A DNA stretch of 64,000 nucleotides. Source: Deinococcus planocerae (GTDB lineage Bacteria > Deinococcota > Deinococci > Deinococcales > Deinococcaceae). The notes below the pieces were generated by a model. It ran no database searches. It was given only the letters and a program-made list of their open reading frames with translations, and was not told where the DNA came from. Where the stretch lies: NCBI RefSeq assembly GCF_002869765.1, contig NZ_PNOR01000008.1, forward strand, positions 1-64,000. Reading direction: 5' to 3'. This document shows positions 43,973-54,891 of the stretch, in pieces. Position numbers and translations under genes: made by a program. Every line of letters starts with the position of its first letter. Positions within the stretch are counted from its first letter, which is position 1.

Positions 43973-44395
43973 TCACTCCGGTGCCGTCTCCCGGTCGCGC
44001 CCCATCAGGTACAGCTCCAGGATCTGCACCGCCGCCGCCTCGTCCTCATCGGAGGCACCCAGGGCGCGGGCGCGGCGGGTGGTAAAGCGCTCGTCCTGGT
44101 ACTCGACCCGGTAGCCCTTCTCGGCGAGGATTCTCCCGAAGGCGCGCACCCGGTCCGCCGAGGGGCTGTGCGCCCCGTCCGTGCGCAGCGGGAGGCCCAG
44201 GAGCAGCAGCCCCGCGCCCGTCTCCTCGACCTTGAGCCGCACCGCCTTGAGGTCCAGCGGCAGCCTCTTCCGGTCCACGCTGCCCCGCCCGAAGGCCAGC
44301 CGCCCCGTGCTCACCGCGAAGCCGATGCGGCTCTTGCTCACGTCGAGCGCGAGGACGACGGGGGCGGGGGCGGGGGCGGCGGGCGGGTCGGTCAT
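43973..44395 (-). CDS. ruvX: YqgF/RuvX family RNase H-fold nuclease
   Basis: 140 aa. The first catalytic Asp is in ALDVSKSRIG (near residue 17), then LLLGLPLRTDG, EYQDERFTTRRA (second acidic pair) and DEDEAAAVQILELYL at the C terminus. The family matures 16S rRNA 5' ends and may also cut Holliday junctions. The N terminus is a Pro/Ala run coded by G-tract-rich template. TACACT lies 7 nt before ATG, so it is probably leaderless; divergent from the gene at 44445. Confidence 0.88.
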   Translation of the reverse strand: MTDPPAAPAPAPVVLALDVSKSRIGFAVSTGRLAFGRGSVDRKRLPLDLKAVRLKVEETGAGLLLLGLPLRTDGAHSPSADRVRAFGRILAEKGYRVEYQDERFTTRRARALGASDEDEAAAVQILELYLMGRDRETAPE

Positions 44396-44444
44396 GGGGG
44401 CGAGTGTAGCGAAGGGGGGAGGCTTCTCGGGTAGGCTGGCCCCC

Positions 44445-45230
<786 letters not shown>

Positions 45231-45369
45231 GGCGCCCCGTCCTTTTCCCCTGCACCCGAGGAGCCGCCGGGGAGGGCGGCGGAGGCCCCTCGCTACGTCG
45301 TGGTCTTGTTGATCAGGCGGTCGCAGGGGGCGGATGGCGCCTGCCCCCTCGCCCTTCCCATACCCGCGT

Positions 45370-45405
45370 GCAGAGGTTGACAACCTCTGCATACCACGCT
45401 ATTTT
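45370..45405 (+). promoter_or_regulatory. Promoter with perfect palindromic operator-like site
   Basis: Arms GCAGAGGTTG and CAACCTCTGC flank a single A (45370-45390) and form an exact inverted repeat. TTGACA at 45378-45383 lies across its centre and TATTTT at 45400-45405 follows with 16 bp spacing. A dimeric repressor bound to the palindrome would block the -35. The regulator is unknown. An RNA hairpin function is the alternative. Confidence 0.6.
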
Positions 45406-45415
45406 TCTCCTATCA

Positions 45416-45440
45416 CCGCCCGAGAGGCGGCTTTTTTATT
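45416..45440 (+). terminator. Intrinsic terminator just downstream of the palindromic promoter
   Basis: CCGCC (45416-45420) pairs with GGCGG (45426-45430), loop CGAGA, followed by CTTTTTTATT. A transcript from the promoter at 45378-45405 would be only about 25-30 nt long; it also serves as terminator for the gene ending at 45230. Confidence 0.85.
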
Positions 45441-45617
45441 GTCCCGACTGTCCGGCTGAGGTTGGCATCTGAAGCCGCAGGGTTCCTTTCAGAGAAGAGG
45501 AAAGGCCCGGCTTTGCTCGGCGTCCTACCCTTCCCGGGGCAACCGCTCCGACCCAACCCACGTCTGGGGGAGACGGAGCCCGCCTGAGGGTGGCTGGCGC
45601 TGTGCCGAGGTCGGCAT

Positions 45618-45651
45618 GAAAAACGCCGCCCAGCCGGGTGGCGAGGCGGCG
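45618..45651 (-). terminator. Intrinsic terminator of the Gly-rich protein gene
   Basis: On the minus strand CGCCGCC (45651-45645) pairs with GGCGGCG (45630-45624) and TTTTT follows. It lies about 27 nt after the stop codon at 45678. Confidence 0.8.
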
Positions 45652-45677
45652 CGTTGGGGCAGATGGTCCGGCGCGGG

Positions 45678-46517
45678 TCAGTTGCCGCCGTTTTCCTGGG
45701 GCGTGGACTCAGGGGTGCCGCCGACCTCGGCGGGGTTGTTCTCCAGGCCGCCCTCGCCGGTGGTGGCGGGGTTGCTGTCCACGACCTCGCCGGGGTTGGT
45801 CAGGCCCGCGCCCTGGGTGGGGGCGAAGGAGTTCACGTCGTCCGCCGTGCCCTCGGCGCGCGCCACATCCGAGCCCGAGTCGCCCGTCGGGGCCACCGTG
45901 GCGCCCGTGCCGGTCTGCTCGGCGACCGAGCGGGTGTCGGGAGTGCCGTTGGATTCACTGTCGCCGTCGCCCGCCGCGCCCGTGGCCCCGGGGGTCCGGT
46001 TGCCCGACGCCTGCCCCGCCGTGCCCTCCGGGGTGCCGTTGGGCGCCGTGCCCTGGTCGCCCACCTCTCCGGCCTCGGCGCCCTGCCCGCCCCCGCCCCC
46101 GGTGGCCGCCGTGCCCGAAGCGCCGTTCGCGGTGCCCTGCCCACCGCCCTGGGTGCCCTGGCCCGTGGCCTGTGCGCCGCTCCCCTCACCCTGGGCGGCC
46201 TGCTCGCTTCCGCCGCCAGTTTCGCCGGAGGTGGCGCCCTCGCCGCCCCCCTGCGTGGCCCCGGCTCCACCGCCCGCGGCCCCGGCGCTCTGGGGGTTCC
46301 CCGTACCGCCGCCGCCCTCGGTGCCCGCCTCGCCCGCCGTCTCTCCGGCAGGGGCGGCGATGGTGCCCTCGCCGGAGGGGGCTGCCGCGCCCTGCGCTCC
46401 TCCCAGGCGCGGCAGGATGATGAGCATCGCCACCCCCAGGATCAGGCCGAGCGTCACGCCCAGCGCCCACGACATCACGTCGCCCGCCACCCATCGATTC
46501 GTCCTCGTTCGCTTCAT
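45678..46517 (-). CDS. Gly/Ala/Thr-rich disordered membrane-anchored protein
   Basis: 279 aa. A basic start (MKRTRTNRW) and one membrane helix (VMSWALGVTLGLILGVAMLIIL, near 14-35) precede about 240 residues of low-complexity Gly, Ala, Thr, Glu, Gln and Asn with no Cys and hardly any hydrophobics; it is expected to be disordered and outside the membrane. No family. The start is set by TATGCT (plus-strand 46525-46530), 7 nt upstream; the ATG 12 nt earlier lies within that -10 box. A wall-spanning or surface role is a guess. Confidence 0.72.
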   Translation of the reverse strand: MKRTRTNRWVAGDVMSWALGVTLGLILGVAMLIILPRLGGAQGAAAPSGEGTIAAPAGETAGEAGTEGGGGTGNPQSAGAAGGGAGATQGGGEGATSGETGGGSEQAAQGEGSGAQATGQGTQGGGQGTANGASGTAATGGGGGQGAEAGEVGDQGTAPNGTPEGTAGQASGNRTPGATGAAGDGDSESNGTPDTRSVAEQTGTGATVAPTGDSGSDVARAEGTADDVNSFAPTQGAGLTNPGEVVDSNPATTGEGGLENNPAEVGGTPESTPQENGGN

Positions 46518-46593
46518 ATCCGTCAGCATACGCCGCGTCCCTGGGGACGTTTCTCTCCCAGGAAGCCCAGGCGCTCACCAAACCTCCAGGGAC

Positions 46594-46805
46594 TTAGAGG
46601 GCGCGCAGCCGGTCCCCCGCCCGCTCCGCCGCCGCGATCACCCGCGCGTCCGGGTCGTCCCCGGCAGCCTCCAAAGCGTCGAGCGCCGCGTCCGTGGCGG
46701 GTCTGCTGCCCAGGGCGCGGCAGGCGGCCTCGTGCACGCGCCACCGGGGGTCGTGGCAGAGGGTCAGCAGCACGTCCTCCGCCCCCGGGCCGCCGCGATC
46801 ATGGT
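46594..46805 (-). pseudogene. HEAT-repeat protein fragment
   Basis: An open frame coding for one to two HEAT-like helical units (EDVLLTLCHDPRWRVHEAAC, ALDALEAAGDDPDARVIAAA) ends at a normal stop, but no start codon with a promoter or ribosome-binding site leads into it, and the in-frame sequence upstream does not look coding. A 13-bp tandem duplication (46826-46851) lies just upstream. I read it as the 3' remnant of a larger HEAT-repeat gene; a short functional protein is the alternative. Confidence 0.4.
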
Positions 46806-46984
46806 GGGCTAGACCTTCTTCGCGAGCCCCACGCTGACGCCCCACGCTGACCAGGGATCGCAGGGGCCTCACCCGGCCCCAGTCGTCCTGCACGAGGACA
46901 CTCCTCCTCTCCCGGGTCACGCCGACGCGCGCCTCCAGCGTCGGCGCTGAGCGCAGGGTCTGCCTCTGCGCCCCGAACTCTGAA

Positions 46985-47380
46985 TCAGAGCAGGGCGTCC
47001 GGCGGGGCATCCCGGCCCTCCTCCTCCGGCCACCACTGCAACCGGGCGAGGTCGCAGCGTCCGGCCTCGTCGAAGGTGATCCCCTCGGCCTCCAGCAGGC
47101 GCTCCTGCACGTCGCCAAAACCCAGTTTGTGCGTGCTCACGCGGCCCTGGGCGTTGATCACCCGCTGCCAGGGAAGCGCCTCCTCGCCCGTCTGGGCCTT
47201 TCCCGCGAGGCTGCCCAGGACGAAACCCGCCAGCCGCGCCCCCCCCGGCCCGGGTCGCCCCGCCAGGAGCGCGAGTTGCCCGTACGTCATCACCCGTCCC
47301 GGCGGAATGCGGGCCACGAGCGCGAGGACCCGCTGATGGAAGCTCGCCTCCGTCACCTCGCCCGGCACGTCACTCGCCAC
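46985..47380 (-). CDS. Alkyltransferase-like protein (MGMT family, Trp in place of Cys)
   Basis: 131 aa. MGMT DNA-binding domain: FHQRVLALVARIPPGRVMTY at the N terminus, GGARLAGFVLGSLAG with the Arg finger, then LPWQRVINAQGRVS. The PCHR active-site Cys is Trp (PWQRV), the mark of ATL proteins, which bind O6-alkylguanine and pass it to nucleotide excision repair without removing the alkyl group. GTG 47380 overlaps the DinB gene by 11 bp; GTG 47368 is an alternative start. Confidence 0.88.
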   Translation of the reverse strand: MASDVPGEVTEASFHQRVLALVARIPPGRVMTYGQLALLAGRPGPGGARLAGFVLGSLAGKAQTGEEALPWQRVINAQGRVSTHKLGFGDVQERLLEAEGITFDEAGRCDLARLQWWPEEEGRDAPPDALL

Positions 47381-47867
47381 GGGGCGGCCCCCACATCGCG
47401 TCCTCGTCGGGAAGGGGGAAGCCGGAGCACTTCAGGGCGAGCAGAATCTGCCCCCGGTGGTGCGCGTCGTGGATGAGCATGTGGGTGACGAACTGCGCGG
47501 CGCTGGGGTGGGAGAGATTCCCGGTGCCTTCCGGGTTAATCGCCGTCTCCAGCGTCGTTCCCCACACCGCCCGCAAGACCTGGGCCGCCCGGCCCGGGTC
47601 CTCCTGGGCGACAAAGGCGTCCTGCCGCGTGTCGTCGTAGAGGATGGGGAGGGGCTCGGCGGCGCCCGCGTCCAGTGGCGAGAGCCATCCCTTCGTCACG
47701 CCCGCCATGTGCGCGAGGTGCTGCGCCACGGTCATCCCGCCGCCCGGCGTCACAGCCCGCATCATCTCGGGGGTGAGGTGCACGCACAGCACGTCGTTGA
47801 CTCGAACGTTGCCTCCTACCGCCTGCACCGTCGCCCCCGCCAGTTCCCCGGCCATCGCATTTGGCAT
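47370..47867 (-). CDS. DinB family protein
   Basis: 165 aa, four-helix DinB/YfiT fold with the metal-site His triad: AQHLAHMAGVTKGW (near 48-61) and the pair in MLIHDAHHRGQILLALK (near 129-145). DinB-like proteins are damage-inducible in Bacillus and expanded in Deinococcus; some are bacillithiol-type S-transferases. Activity here is unknown. TAGGCT lies 6 nt before ATG. The overlap with the ATL gene points to one DNA-damage-related transcript. Confidence 0.85.
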   Translation of the reverse strand: MPNAMAGELAGATVQAVGGNVRVNDVLCVHLTPEMMRAVTPGGGMTVAQHLAHMAGVTKGWLSPLDAGAAEPLPILYDDTRQDAFVAQEDPGRAAQVLRAVWGTTLETAINPEGTGNLSHPSAAQFVTHMLIHDAHHRGQILLALKCSGFPLPDEDAMWGPPRGE

Positions 47868-47915
47868 GGGCCCAGCCTACCCGCCAAAGCCGACAGGACG
47901 TGTCGTATCCGGCCC

Positions 47916-49151
47916 TTACCCCACCAGCATTCCGGCGAGGGTGCCGCTGAGGAGATTCGCCAGCGTGCCCGCCGCGACCGCCCGCAGGCCGAGCCCAGCG
48001 ATGTCGGTGCGGCGCGAGGGCGCGATGCCCCCCAGGCCGCCGAGCAGGATGGCGAGGCTCGACAGGTTGGCGAAGCCGCACAGGGCGAAGGTGATGATCG
48101 CCTCGACCTTGGGTGAGAGCCCGCCTTCCCTGAGCACCTGCGCGAACTCGACGAAGGCCACGAACTCGTTCGTGACGAGTTTTTGCCCGATGAAGCTCCC
48201 CGCTGTCGGTGCGCTCTCCCACGGCACCCCCATCACGAAGGCGAGCGGCGCGAAGACCCACCCCAGCAGGCCCTGGAGGCTCAGGTCCGGCGCCCCGAAG
48301 AGCCCGCCCACCCAGCCGAAGAGGGCGTTCAGCAGCGCGATCAGCCCGATAAAGGCGATCAGCATGGCGCCCACGTTCAGGGCCAGCCGCAACCCGTCGC
48401 CCGCCCCGCGCGCCGCCGCGTCGATGACGTTGACGGGCCTCCCCTCCGGGTCGTCGGGGACCTCGCCCCGGTAGTCCTGCGGGGTGTCGCGCTCGGGCAG
48501 GATCAACTTCGCCATCAGGAGGCCCGCCGGGGCCGCCATGAACGACGCCGCGATGAGGTAGTCGAGCCGCCCCCCCAGCAGCGAGTAGCCCACGAGCCCG
48601 CCCCCCGCCACGCTGGCGAGCCCGCCCACCATGACCGCGAACAGCTCCGAGCGGGTCATGCCCCCGATAAAGGGCCGCACGACGAGGGGCGCCTCAGTCT
48701 GCCCCACGAAGACGTTCGCGGTCGCCGACAGGCTCTCGCCCCGGCTGGTGCCCAGCAGTCGGCTCAGCCCGCCGCCGAGCACCCGCACGACCGCCTGCAT
48801 CACCCCGAGGTGGTAGAGCACCGCGATCAAGGCGCTGAAAAACACGATGATCGGCAGCACGTTGAAGGCGAAGACGAAGCCCACCCCCTCCAGCGCCCCG
48901 TTCGTCAGGTTCCCGAACACGAAGTTGATCCCCTGCTGGGCGTTGTTCACCACCGCCTGCACCCCCGCCGACACCGCGTCGAGGGCCTGACGCCCCAGCG
49001 GCCAGCGCAGCACCGTCAAGGCGAAGGCGACTTGCAGGGCCAGCGCCAGCCCCACCGTCCGCCAGTTCACCGCCCGGCGGTCCGCGCTGAGCGCCAGCGC
49101 CAGCCCCAGCAGCACGGCCACGCCGCCTACCCCCCACAGCAGGTCTGCCAT
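47916..49151 (-). CDS. Concentrative nucleoside transporter (CNT/NupC)
   Basis: 411 aa, polytopic Na+ or H+ nucleoside symporter. Family signatures: [40 protein letters not shown] (substrate loop, near 150), [20 protein letters not shown] and the C-terminal [20 protein letters not shown]. Length is typical. TACGGT lies 6 nt before ATG. It would import nucleosides for the salvage enzymes (guaD, ade) elsewhere in the window. Confidence 0.93.
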   Translation of the reverse strand: MADLLWGVGGVAVLLGLALALSADRRAVNWRTVGLALALQVAFALTVLRWPLGRQALDAVSAGVQAVVNNAQQGINFVFGNLTNGALEGVGFVFAFNVLPIIVFFSALIAVLYHLGVMQAVVRVLGGGLSRLLGTSRGESLSATANVFVGQTEAPLVVRPFIGGMTRSELFAVMVGGLASVAGGGLVGYSLLGGRLDYLIAASFMAAPAGLLMAKLILPERDTPQDYRGEVPDDPEGRPVNVIDAAARGAGDGLRLALNVGAMLIAFIGLIALLNALFGWVGGLFGAPDLSLQGLLGWVFAPLAFVMGVPWESAPTAGSFIGQKLVTNEFVAFVEFAQVLREGGLSPKVEAIITFALCGFANLSSLAILLGGLGGIAPSRRTDIAGLGLRAVAAGTLANLLSGTLAGMLVG

Positions 49152-49223
49152 GCGCCCACCGTAAGCGCCCGGGCTCCGCGCCGGGTGAACCCCCTGTGAA
49201 GCGGCGTCCCCTCAGCCCAGCCC

Positions 49224-50090
<867 letters not shown>

Positions 50091-50105
50091 AGGGGGTGCT
50101 CCGCA

Positions 50106-50208
50106 CGGTCAGTGGTCGGTGGGAAGTGGTGAGTGGGAAAAGCACGGCCAAAGCAGAGCGCAGATGCCAAAGCCTCCACTAACCACTGACCACTTCCCAC
50201 TGACCCTC
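50106..50208. repeat. GGTCAGTGG-type inverted repeat element
   Basis: Degenerate GGTCAGTGG and GGAAGTGG units (50106-50140) recur as reverse complements (50176-50208, CCACTAACCACTGACC and CACTTCCCACTGACC) around a 35-bp spacer, so the whole can fold into one long imperfect stem. It fills the gap between the NTF2-like gene and mqnA and resembles the element at 15.5 kb. It may be a small mobile-type repeat. Confidence 0.5.
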
Positions 50209-50526
50209 TCACGGCACCACCTGCACGCTCACCGCCCGCCACTCCCCCTCCCGCCGCGCGTATACCCGCAGGAAGCTCTGCACCCGCTCGCCGTTCGCGT
50301 ACAGGGTCCCGCGCGTGACCGCCGCGTCGCCGAACACGCGGGCCGCGTGGCGCTCGAACATCAGGGCCGCGTCGGGGTTGCGGGGCATCTGGGCGAGCAA
50401 CTCGGCCCTGAAGACCACCCGCCCGTCCGGGAAGAAGGCCAGCCAGTCGTCGGCGAGGATGCGCTCCAGGGCAGAGGCGTCCTTGCGGTGGTAGGCCGCG
50501 TTCCAGGCATCGTCTAAGCTCAACAC
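50209..50526 (-). CDS. NTF2-like (DUF4440/SnoaL) protein
   Basis: 105 aa, cone-like NTF2 fold: DAWNAAYHRKDASALERILADDWLAFF, VVFRAELLAQMPRN, then alternating strands ending VYARREGEWRAVSVQVVP. No catalytic residues can be assigned. It starts at GTG 50526, 14 nt after the mqnE stop, and precedes mqnA, so it is embedded in a menaquinone gene cluster, where its function is unknown. Confidence 0.75.
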   Translation of the reverse strand: MLSLDDAWNAAYHRKDASALERILADDWLAFFPDGRVVFRAELLAQMPRNPDAALMFERHAARVFGDAAVTRGTLYANGERVQSFLRVYARREGEWRAVSVQVVP

Positions 50527-50540
50527 GTCGTCGAGGGCGC

Positions 50541-51671
50541 TCAGTCCGCCGCCTCCGCAGGGGAGCGCGGGAAGACTTCGAGTTCGTTGTAGTAGGCGTC
50601 GCGCAGCACGGGAAGGCGTCCGGCCCGCCGGATCATCTTCACCATGCCCGCTTGAGAAAGCGCCATCGGGGAGGTCGCCCCCGCCGCGTGCGCGATGTGC
50701 TCCTCACCTATGGTGCCGTCGATGTCGGAGACGCCCCAGTCGAGGCTGACCTGGGTGAGTTCGGAGCCGATCATCACCCAGTAGCCCTTGACGTGCGGGA
50801 AGTTGTCGAGGTAGAGCCGGGCGACGGCGAGGTTCCGCAGGTCGTCCAGCCCGGTCGTGAAGTCCGTCTTGCCGAGATTCTGTGCCAGCGTGTTCCCGAG
50901 CGGCTGGAAGGCGAGCGGGATGAAGGCGTGGAAGCCCCCCGTCTCGTCCTGCAACTCGCGCAGGCGGTGCATGTGGTCCAGCCGCTCCTCCAGCGTCTCG
51001 ATGTGGCCGTAGAGCATCGTCGCGTTCGTCCGCATCCCCAGCGAGTGCGCCTCGCGGTGAATCTGGAGCCACTTCTCGGCCTTGACCTTGTTCCTCGCGA
51101 CCTGCCGCCGCACCCGGTCGGCGAAGATCTCCGCCCCGCCCCCCGGCATCGCGCTCAACCCCGCCGCCTGCAACTCGCGCAGGACCTCCAGGGTGGGCTT
51201 CTTGCTGATCTTGCTCAGGTGCTCGATTTCGGCGGCGGTGAACGCCTTGACCTGAAGCTCGGGGAACGCCTCGCGGAGCCGCCGCACCATCTGCGGGTAA
51301 TACTCCCACCTGTGGTTGGGGTGGTGGCCGCTGCTCATGTGCAGCTCGGTGATGCCGGGGAGGTAACGGCGCCTGACCTGCTCGACCACCTCGTCGGGCG
51401 AGTAGTCCCAGGCGCGATCCTCGCCCTTGTGGGCGGCGAAGGCGCAGAAGGTGCAGCCGACGTAGCAGATGTTGGTGAACTCCAGGCGCATGGAGTGGAC
51501 GAAATACACCTTGTCGCCGTGCAGCCGCTCCTTTTGCAGGTTCGCCAGCCGCATCAGGGCGCTCAGGTCGCGGGTGTGGTACAGGCTCAGTCCCTCGGCG
51601 AAGGTCAGGCGTTCGCCCGCCTCCACCTTCTGTGCGATGGGGACGAGCCGGGGGTCGCGCAACCACTTCAT
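50541..51671 (-). CDS. mqnE: Aminofutalosine synthase MqnE
   Basis: 376-aa radical SAM enzyme. The cluster motif is CYVGCTFC (near 69-76, CxxxCxxC) in the setting LEFTNICYVGCTFCAF; MSSGHHPNHRWEYYPQM and the C-terminal DIDGTIGEEHIAHAAGATSP favour MqnE over the related MqnC. It joins the MqnA product to SAM to form 6-amino-6-deoxyfutalosine. TATCCT lies 7 nt before ATG, so the operon mRNA is probably leaderless. mqnB, C and D are not in the window. Confidence 0.88.
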   Translation of the reverse strand: MKWLRDPRLVPIAQKVEAGERLTFAEGLSLYHTRDLSALMRLANLQKERLHGDKVYFVHSMRLEFTNICYVGCTFCAFAAHKGEDRAWDYSPDEVVEQVRRRYLPGITELHMSSGHHPNHRWEYYPQMVRRLREAFPELQVKAFTAAEIEHLSKISKKPTLEVLRELQAAGLSAMPGGGAEIFADRVRRQVARNKVKAEKWLQIHREAHSLGMRTNATMLYGHIETLEERLDHMHRLRELQDETGGFHAFIPLAFQPLGNTLAQNLGKTDFTTGLDDLRNLAVARLYLDNFPHVKGYWVMIGSELTQVSLDWGVSDIDGTIGEEHIAHAAGATSPMALSQAGMVKMIRRAGRLPVLRDAYYNELEVFPRSPAEAAD

Positions 51672-51775
51672 GAGGGGCAGGATACGCCCGGGGCAGGTGG
51701 GGAAGTGTCCCGGGAAGGGAAGGGAGGCCCGCGCTGTCCCCGGGTTGCTCTCGACTTGGTTAAGCTGGAAGCACC

Positions 51776-51964
51776 ATGCCTGAGCGCATCGTCATCGACC
51801 CCAACATCTGCAATGGCCGCCTGGCGGTGCGCGGCACCCGGATCGCGGCGCAGACGGTGCTGGAGTTCCTCGCGGCGGGGGACGGCATCGAGGACATGCT
51901 GGCGTGTCTGGAGTATGGGGCGCGGGTCCTGTCTCACCGCTTCACCCTGGAACGAATTGCCTGA
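51776..51964 (+). CDS. DUF433 antitoxin-like protein, shortened
   Basis: 62 aa. The conserved start (ERIVIDPNICNGRLAVRGTR, near 3-22) and the VLEFLAAGDGIEDML helix are followed directly by ACLEYGARVLSHR. In ordinary DUF433 proteins about 10-12 residues (a YPxLxxEDI segment) lie between these parts, so an in-frame deletion is likely. DUF433 proteins pair with DUF5615 toxins, as here. TAAGCT lies 9 nt before ATG. Confidence 0.78.
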   Translation: MPERIVIDPNICNGRLAVRGTRIAAQTVLEFLAAGDGIEDMLACLEYGARVLSHRFTLERIA

Positions 51965-52333
51965 ATGCTTCCACGCCCTCAGCCAGGAGGCTTCCTTCTG
52001 GACGAGAACCTTTCGCCCAAAATGCGGGCGCGACTTGGGGAAGGGGTGAAGGTGGTTCACGCCCGCGACCTTAGGCCAAACCCAACTGACCGCAAACTCT
52101 GGACCTTTGCCGAGGAGCACAGCCTGGTCATCGTGACCAAAGATGCCGATTTCACAGATCGCATCCTGCTCACGGACGCGCCCCCTCCCTGGGTCGTGCA
52201 ATTGCGCTGCGGCAACCTCCGCGCACGCGCGCTGCTTGAGTTTCTGGAGCGGCAGTGGCCTCAGATCCTGATCCTTCTGCCTGAGCATCGGCTCGTCCTG
52301 GTTCACCTCGACCACATTCAGGCGCTGGGTTAA
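51965..52333 (+). CDS. DUF5615 PIN-like putative toxin
   Basis: 122 aa. FLLDENLSPKMRARL (first acidic pair, near 10-24), VVHARDLRPN and the metal-site VIVTKDADFTDRIL (near 55-68) are the PIN/Mut7-C-like nuclease signature of DUF5615. It starts directly after the DUF433 stop, as expected for a toxin-antitoxin pair. The acidic residues are intact, so nuclease activity is possible. Function inferred from family context only. Confidence 0.8.
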   Translation: MLPRPQPGGFLLDENLSPKMRARLGEGVKVVHARDLRPNPTDRKLWTFAEEHSLVIVTKDADFTDRILLTDAPPPWVVQLRCGNLRARALLEFLERQWPQILILLPEHRLVLVHLDHIQALG

Positions 52334-52358
52334 GAGCGTTCCGCCGGGCCTCTACCTC

Positions 52359-53513
52359 CTACAGTTTGACTTTTCGGCCCTCGTCAACCTGGCCCGCCCC
52401 TTCCTCCCTCTGCTCCCCCCGCCCCGTCTGGCCCTGATACGCGCGGCTGCCCAGCCAGTAGCGCGTCCCCCAGCGGTAGACGAGCAGGGCGACGGGACTG
52501 GCGAGGAAGGCGCCCAGCGCCCCGCCGACCGACAGACCGATCAAGACGGCGACCATCAGGGCCGAGGGGGGAATCTGGATGGTCCGGCCCATGATCACCG
52601 GGCTGAGCAGATTGCCGCCGACCTGATTGAGGATGAAGTACAGCACCGCCACCAGCACCACCGCCGTCGTGCCCAGGGGGATCGCCTGGAGCAGCGCCGG
52701 GACCACCGCGATCAGGATGCCCACGTAGGGCACGAGCCACATCGCCGCCGTAAAGAGGCCCAGCACCAGCGGGGTGGGGACCTTGAGCAGGAACAGCCCC
52801 GCCGCGGCCAGCGCCCCGACACTCAGGCCGACCAGGAGGTTGCCCCGGATGGCCCGACCGAACGACACGCTCACGTCCTCGGAAAACCGCTCCACGCCGG
52901 GCTGCCAGTCGCGCGGGAAGACCGCGAGCAGGCCCCGGCCCACCCGGCGGTAGTCGAGGGCGAAGTACAGCGTCAGGGTGAGCAGCAGCCCGGCCCGGCC
53001 CAGCCAGTTCAGCCAGTTCGTCAGCACGGCGGTGCTGGAGGAGAGCAGGCGGTCGAGCAGCGGCCCCACGTCGCGGGCGATCTCCTGGGCGCGAGTCTGG
53101 ACGTACTCGGCGAAGCGGTACTGGAGCTGGTCGATGCCGGGGTCGGGGTTGGGGTTGTCCAGCGTCCGTTCGAGGAGTTCGGTTACCCGGTCGGCGATGG
53201 CGGGGAGGCTCACGATGAAGCTGTTGACCTGGCCCGCCAGGCGCCAGAAGAGCAGGACCACGGCGGCGAGCACGAGCAGGGTGAGCAGCAGCACGCCCCA
53301 GCCCCGGGCCAGGCCGCGCCGCTCCAGCCAGGTCAGCGCGGGGTTGGCGAGGTAGGCCAGGCCGTAGGCGAGGGCGACCGTGACGAGGACGCCCGAGAGG
53401 CTGCGGACCAGGAGAAAGGCCAGCACAAGGAGCCCCAGGTAGCACAGCAGCCGCACCTGCGGCCTCGTCCACAACTCCGCCAGAAACTGCGGCACGGTTC
53501 GGTTCGGGTTCAT
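52359..53513 (-). CDS. AI-2E/YdiK-type transporter family protein
   Basis: 384-aa polytopic membrane protein of the AI-2E (UPF0118) family: paired N-terminal helices ([35 protein letters not shown]), a periplasmic helical domain near 100-170, and C-terminal helices with [25 protein letters not shown], the family signature. Members export varied solutes or act as Na+/H+ antiporters; the substrate is unknown. ATG has AGGAG about 5 nt upstream. The charged tail is not conserved. Confidence 0.87.
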   Translation of the reverse strand: MNPNRTVPQFLAELWTRPQVRLLCYLGLLVLAFLLVRSLSGVLVTVALAYGLAYLANPALTWLERRGLARGWGVLLLTLLVLAAVVLLFWRLAGQVNSFIVSLPAIADRVTELLERTLDNPNPDPGIDQLQYRFAEYVQTRAQEIARDVGPLLDRLLSSSTAVLTNWLNWLGRAGLLLTLTLYFALDYRRVGRGLLAVFPRDWQPGVERFSEDVSVSFGRAIRGNLLVGLSVGALAAAGLFLLKVPTPLVLGLFTAAMWLVPYVGILIAVVPALLQAIPLGTTAVVLVAVLYFILNQVGGNLLSPVIMGRTIQIPPSALMVAVLIGLSVGGALGAFLASPVALLVYRWGTRYWLGSRAYQGQTGRGEQREEGAGQVDEGRKVKL

Positions 53514-53658
53514 GGCTTCTCCTCGCGGTGGGGTGGGAAGGCCTCCCCAGACACTAGAACACTTGCCGGGACGAAGACGAGCCTTCGGGGGCCGCGCCTG
53601 GAGGCTGGCGACGGGCGACCCTTGCCCGGCCCTCCCACCGCGCTACCCTGTCCCCCGT

Positions 53659-54891
<1,233 letters not shown>

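Larger units (their letters stand above)
45231..45617. other. Intergenic region with promoter, palindrome and terminator
   Basis: There is no credible coding frame in this stretch between converging genes. It holds a perfect palindrome at 45370-45390 over a -35 box, a -10-like TATTTT at 45400-45405 and a strong terminator at 45416-45440. Between 45442 and 45612 several short hairpins occur (CCTTTC with GAAAGG near 45500; CGTCT with AGACG near 45565), so a structured RNA is possible, but nothing matches a family I know. Confidence 0.5.

Noticed and set aside
45480..45530. GAGGAAAG followed by CCGGCT, resembling the start of RNase P RNA
   Set aside because: The other conserved RNase P regions, such as the terminal ACAGA block, are absent in the following 350 bp.
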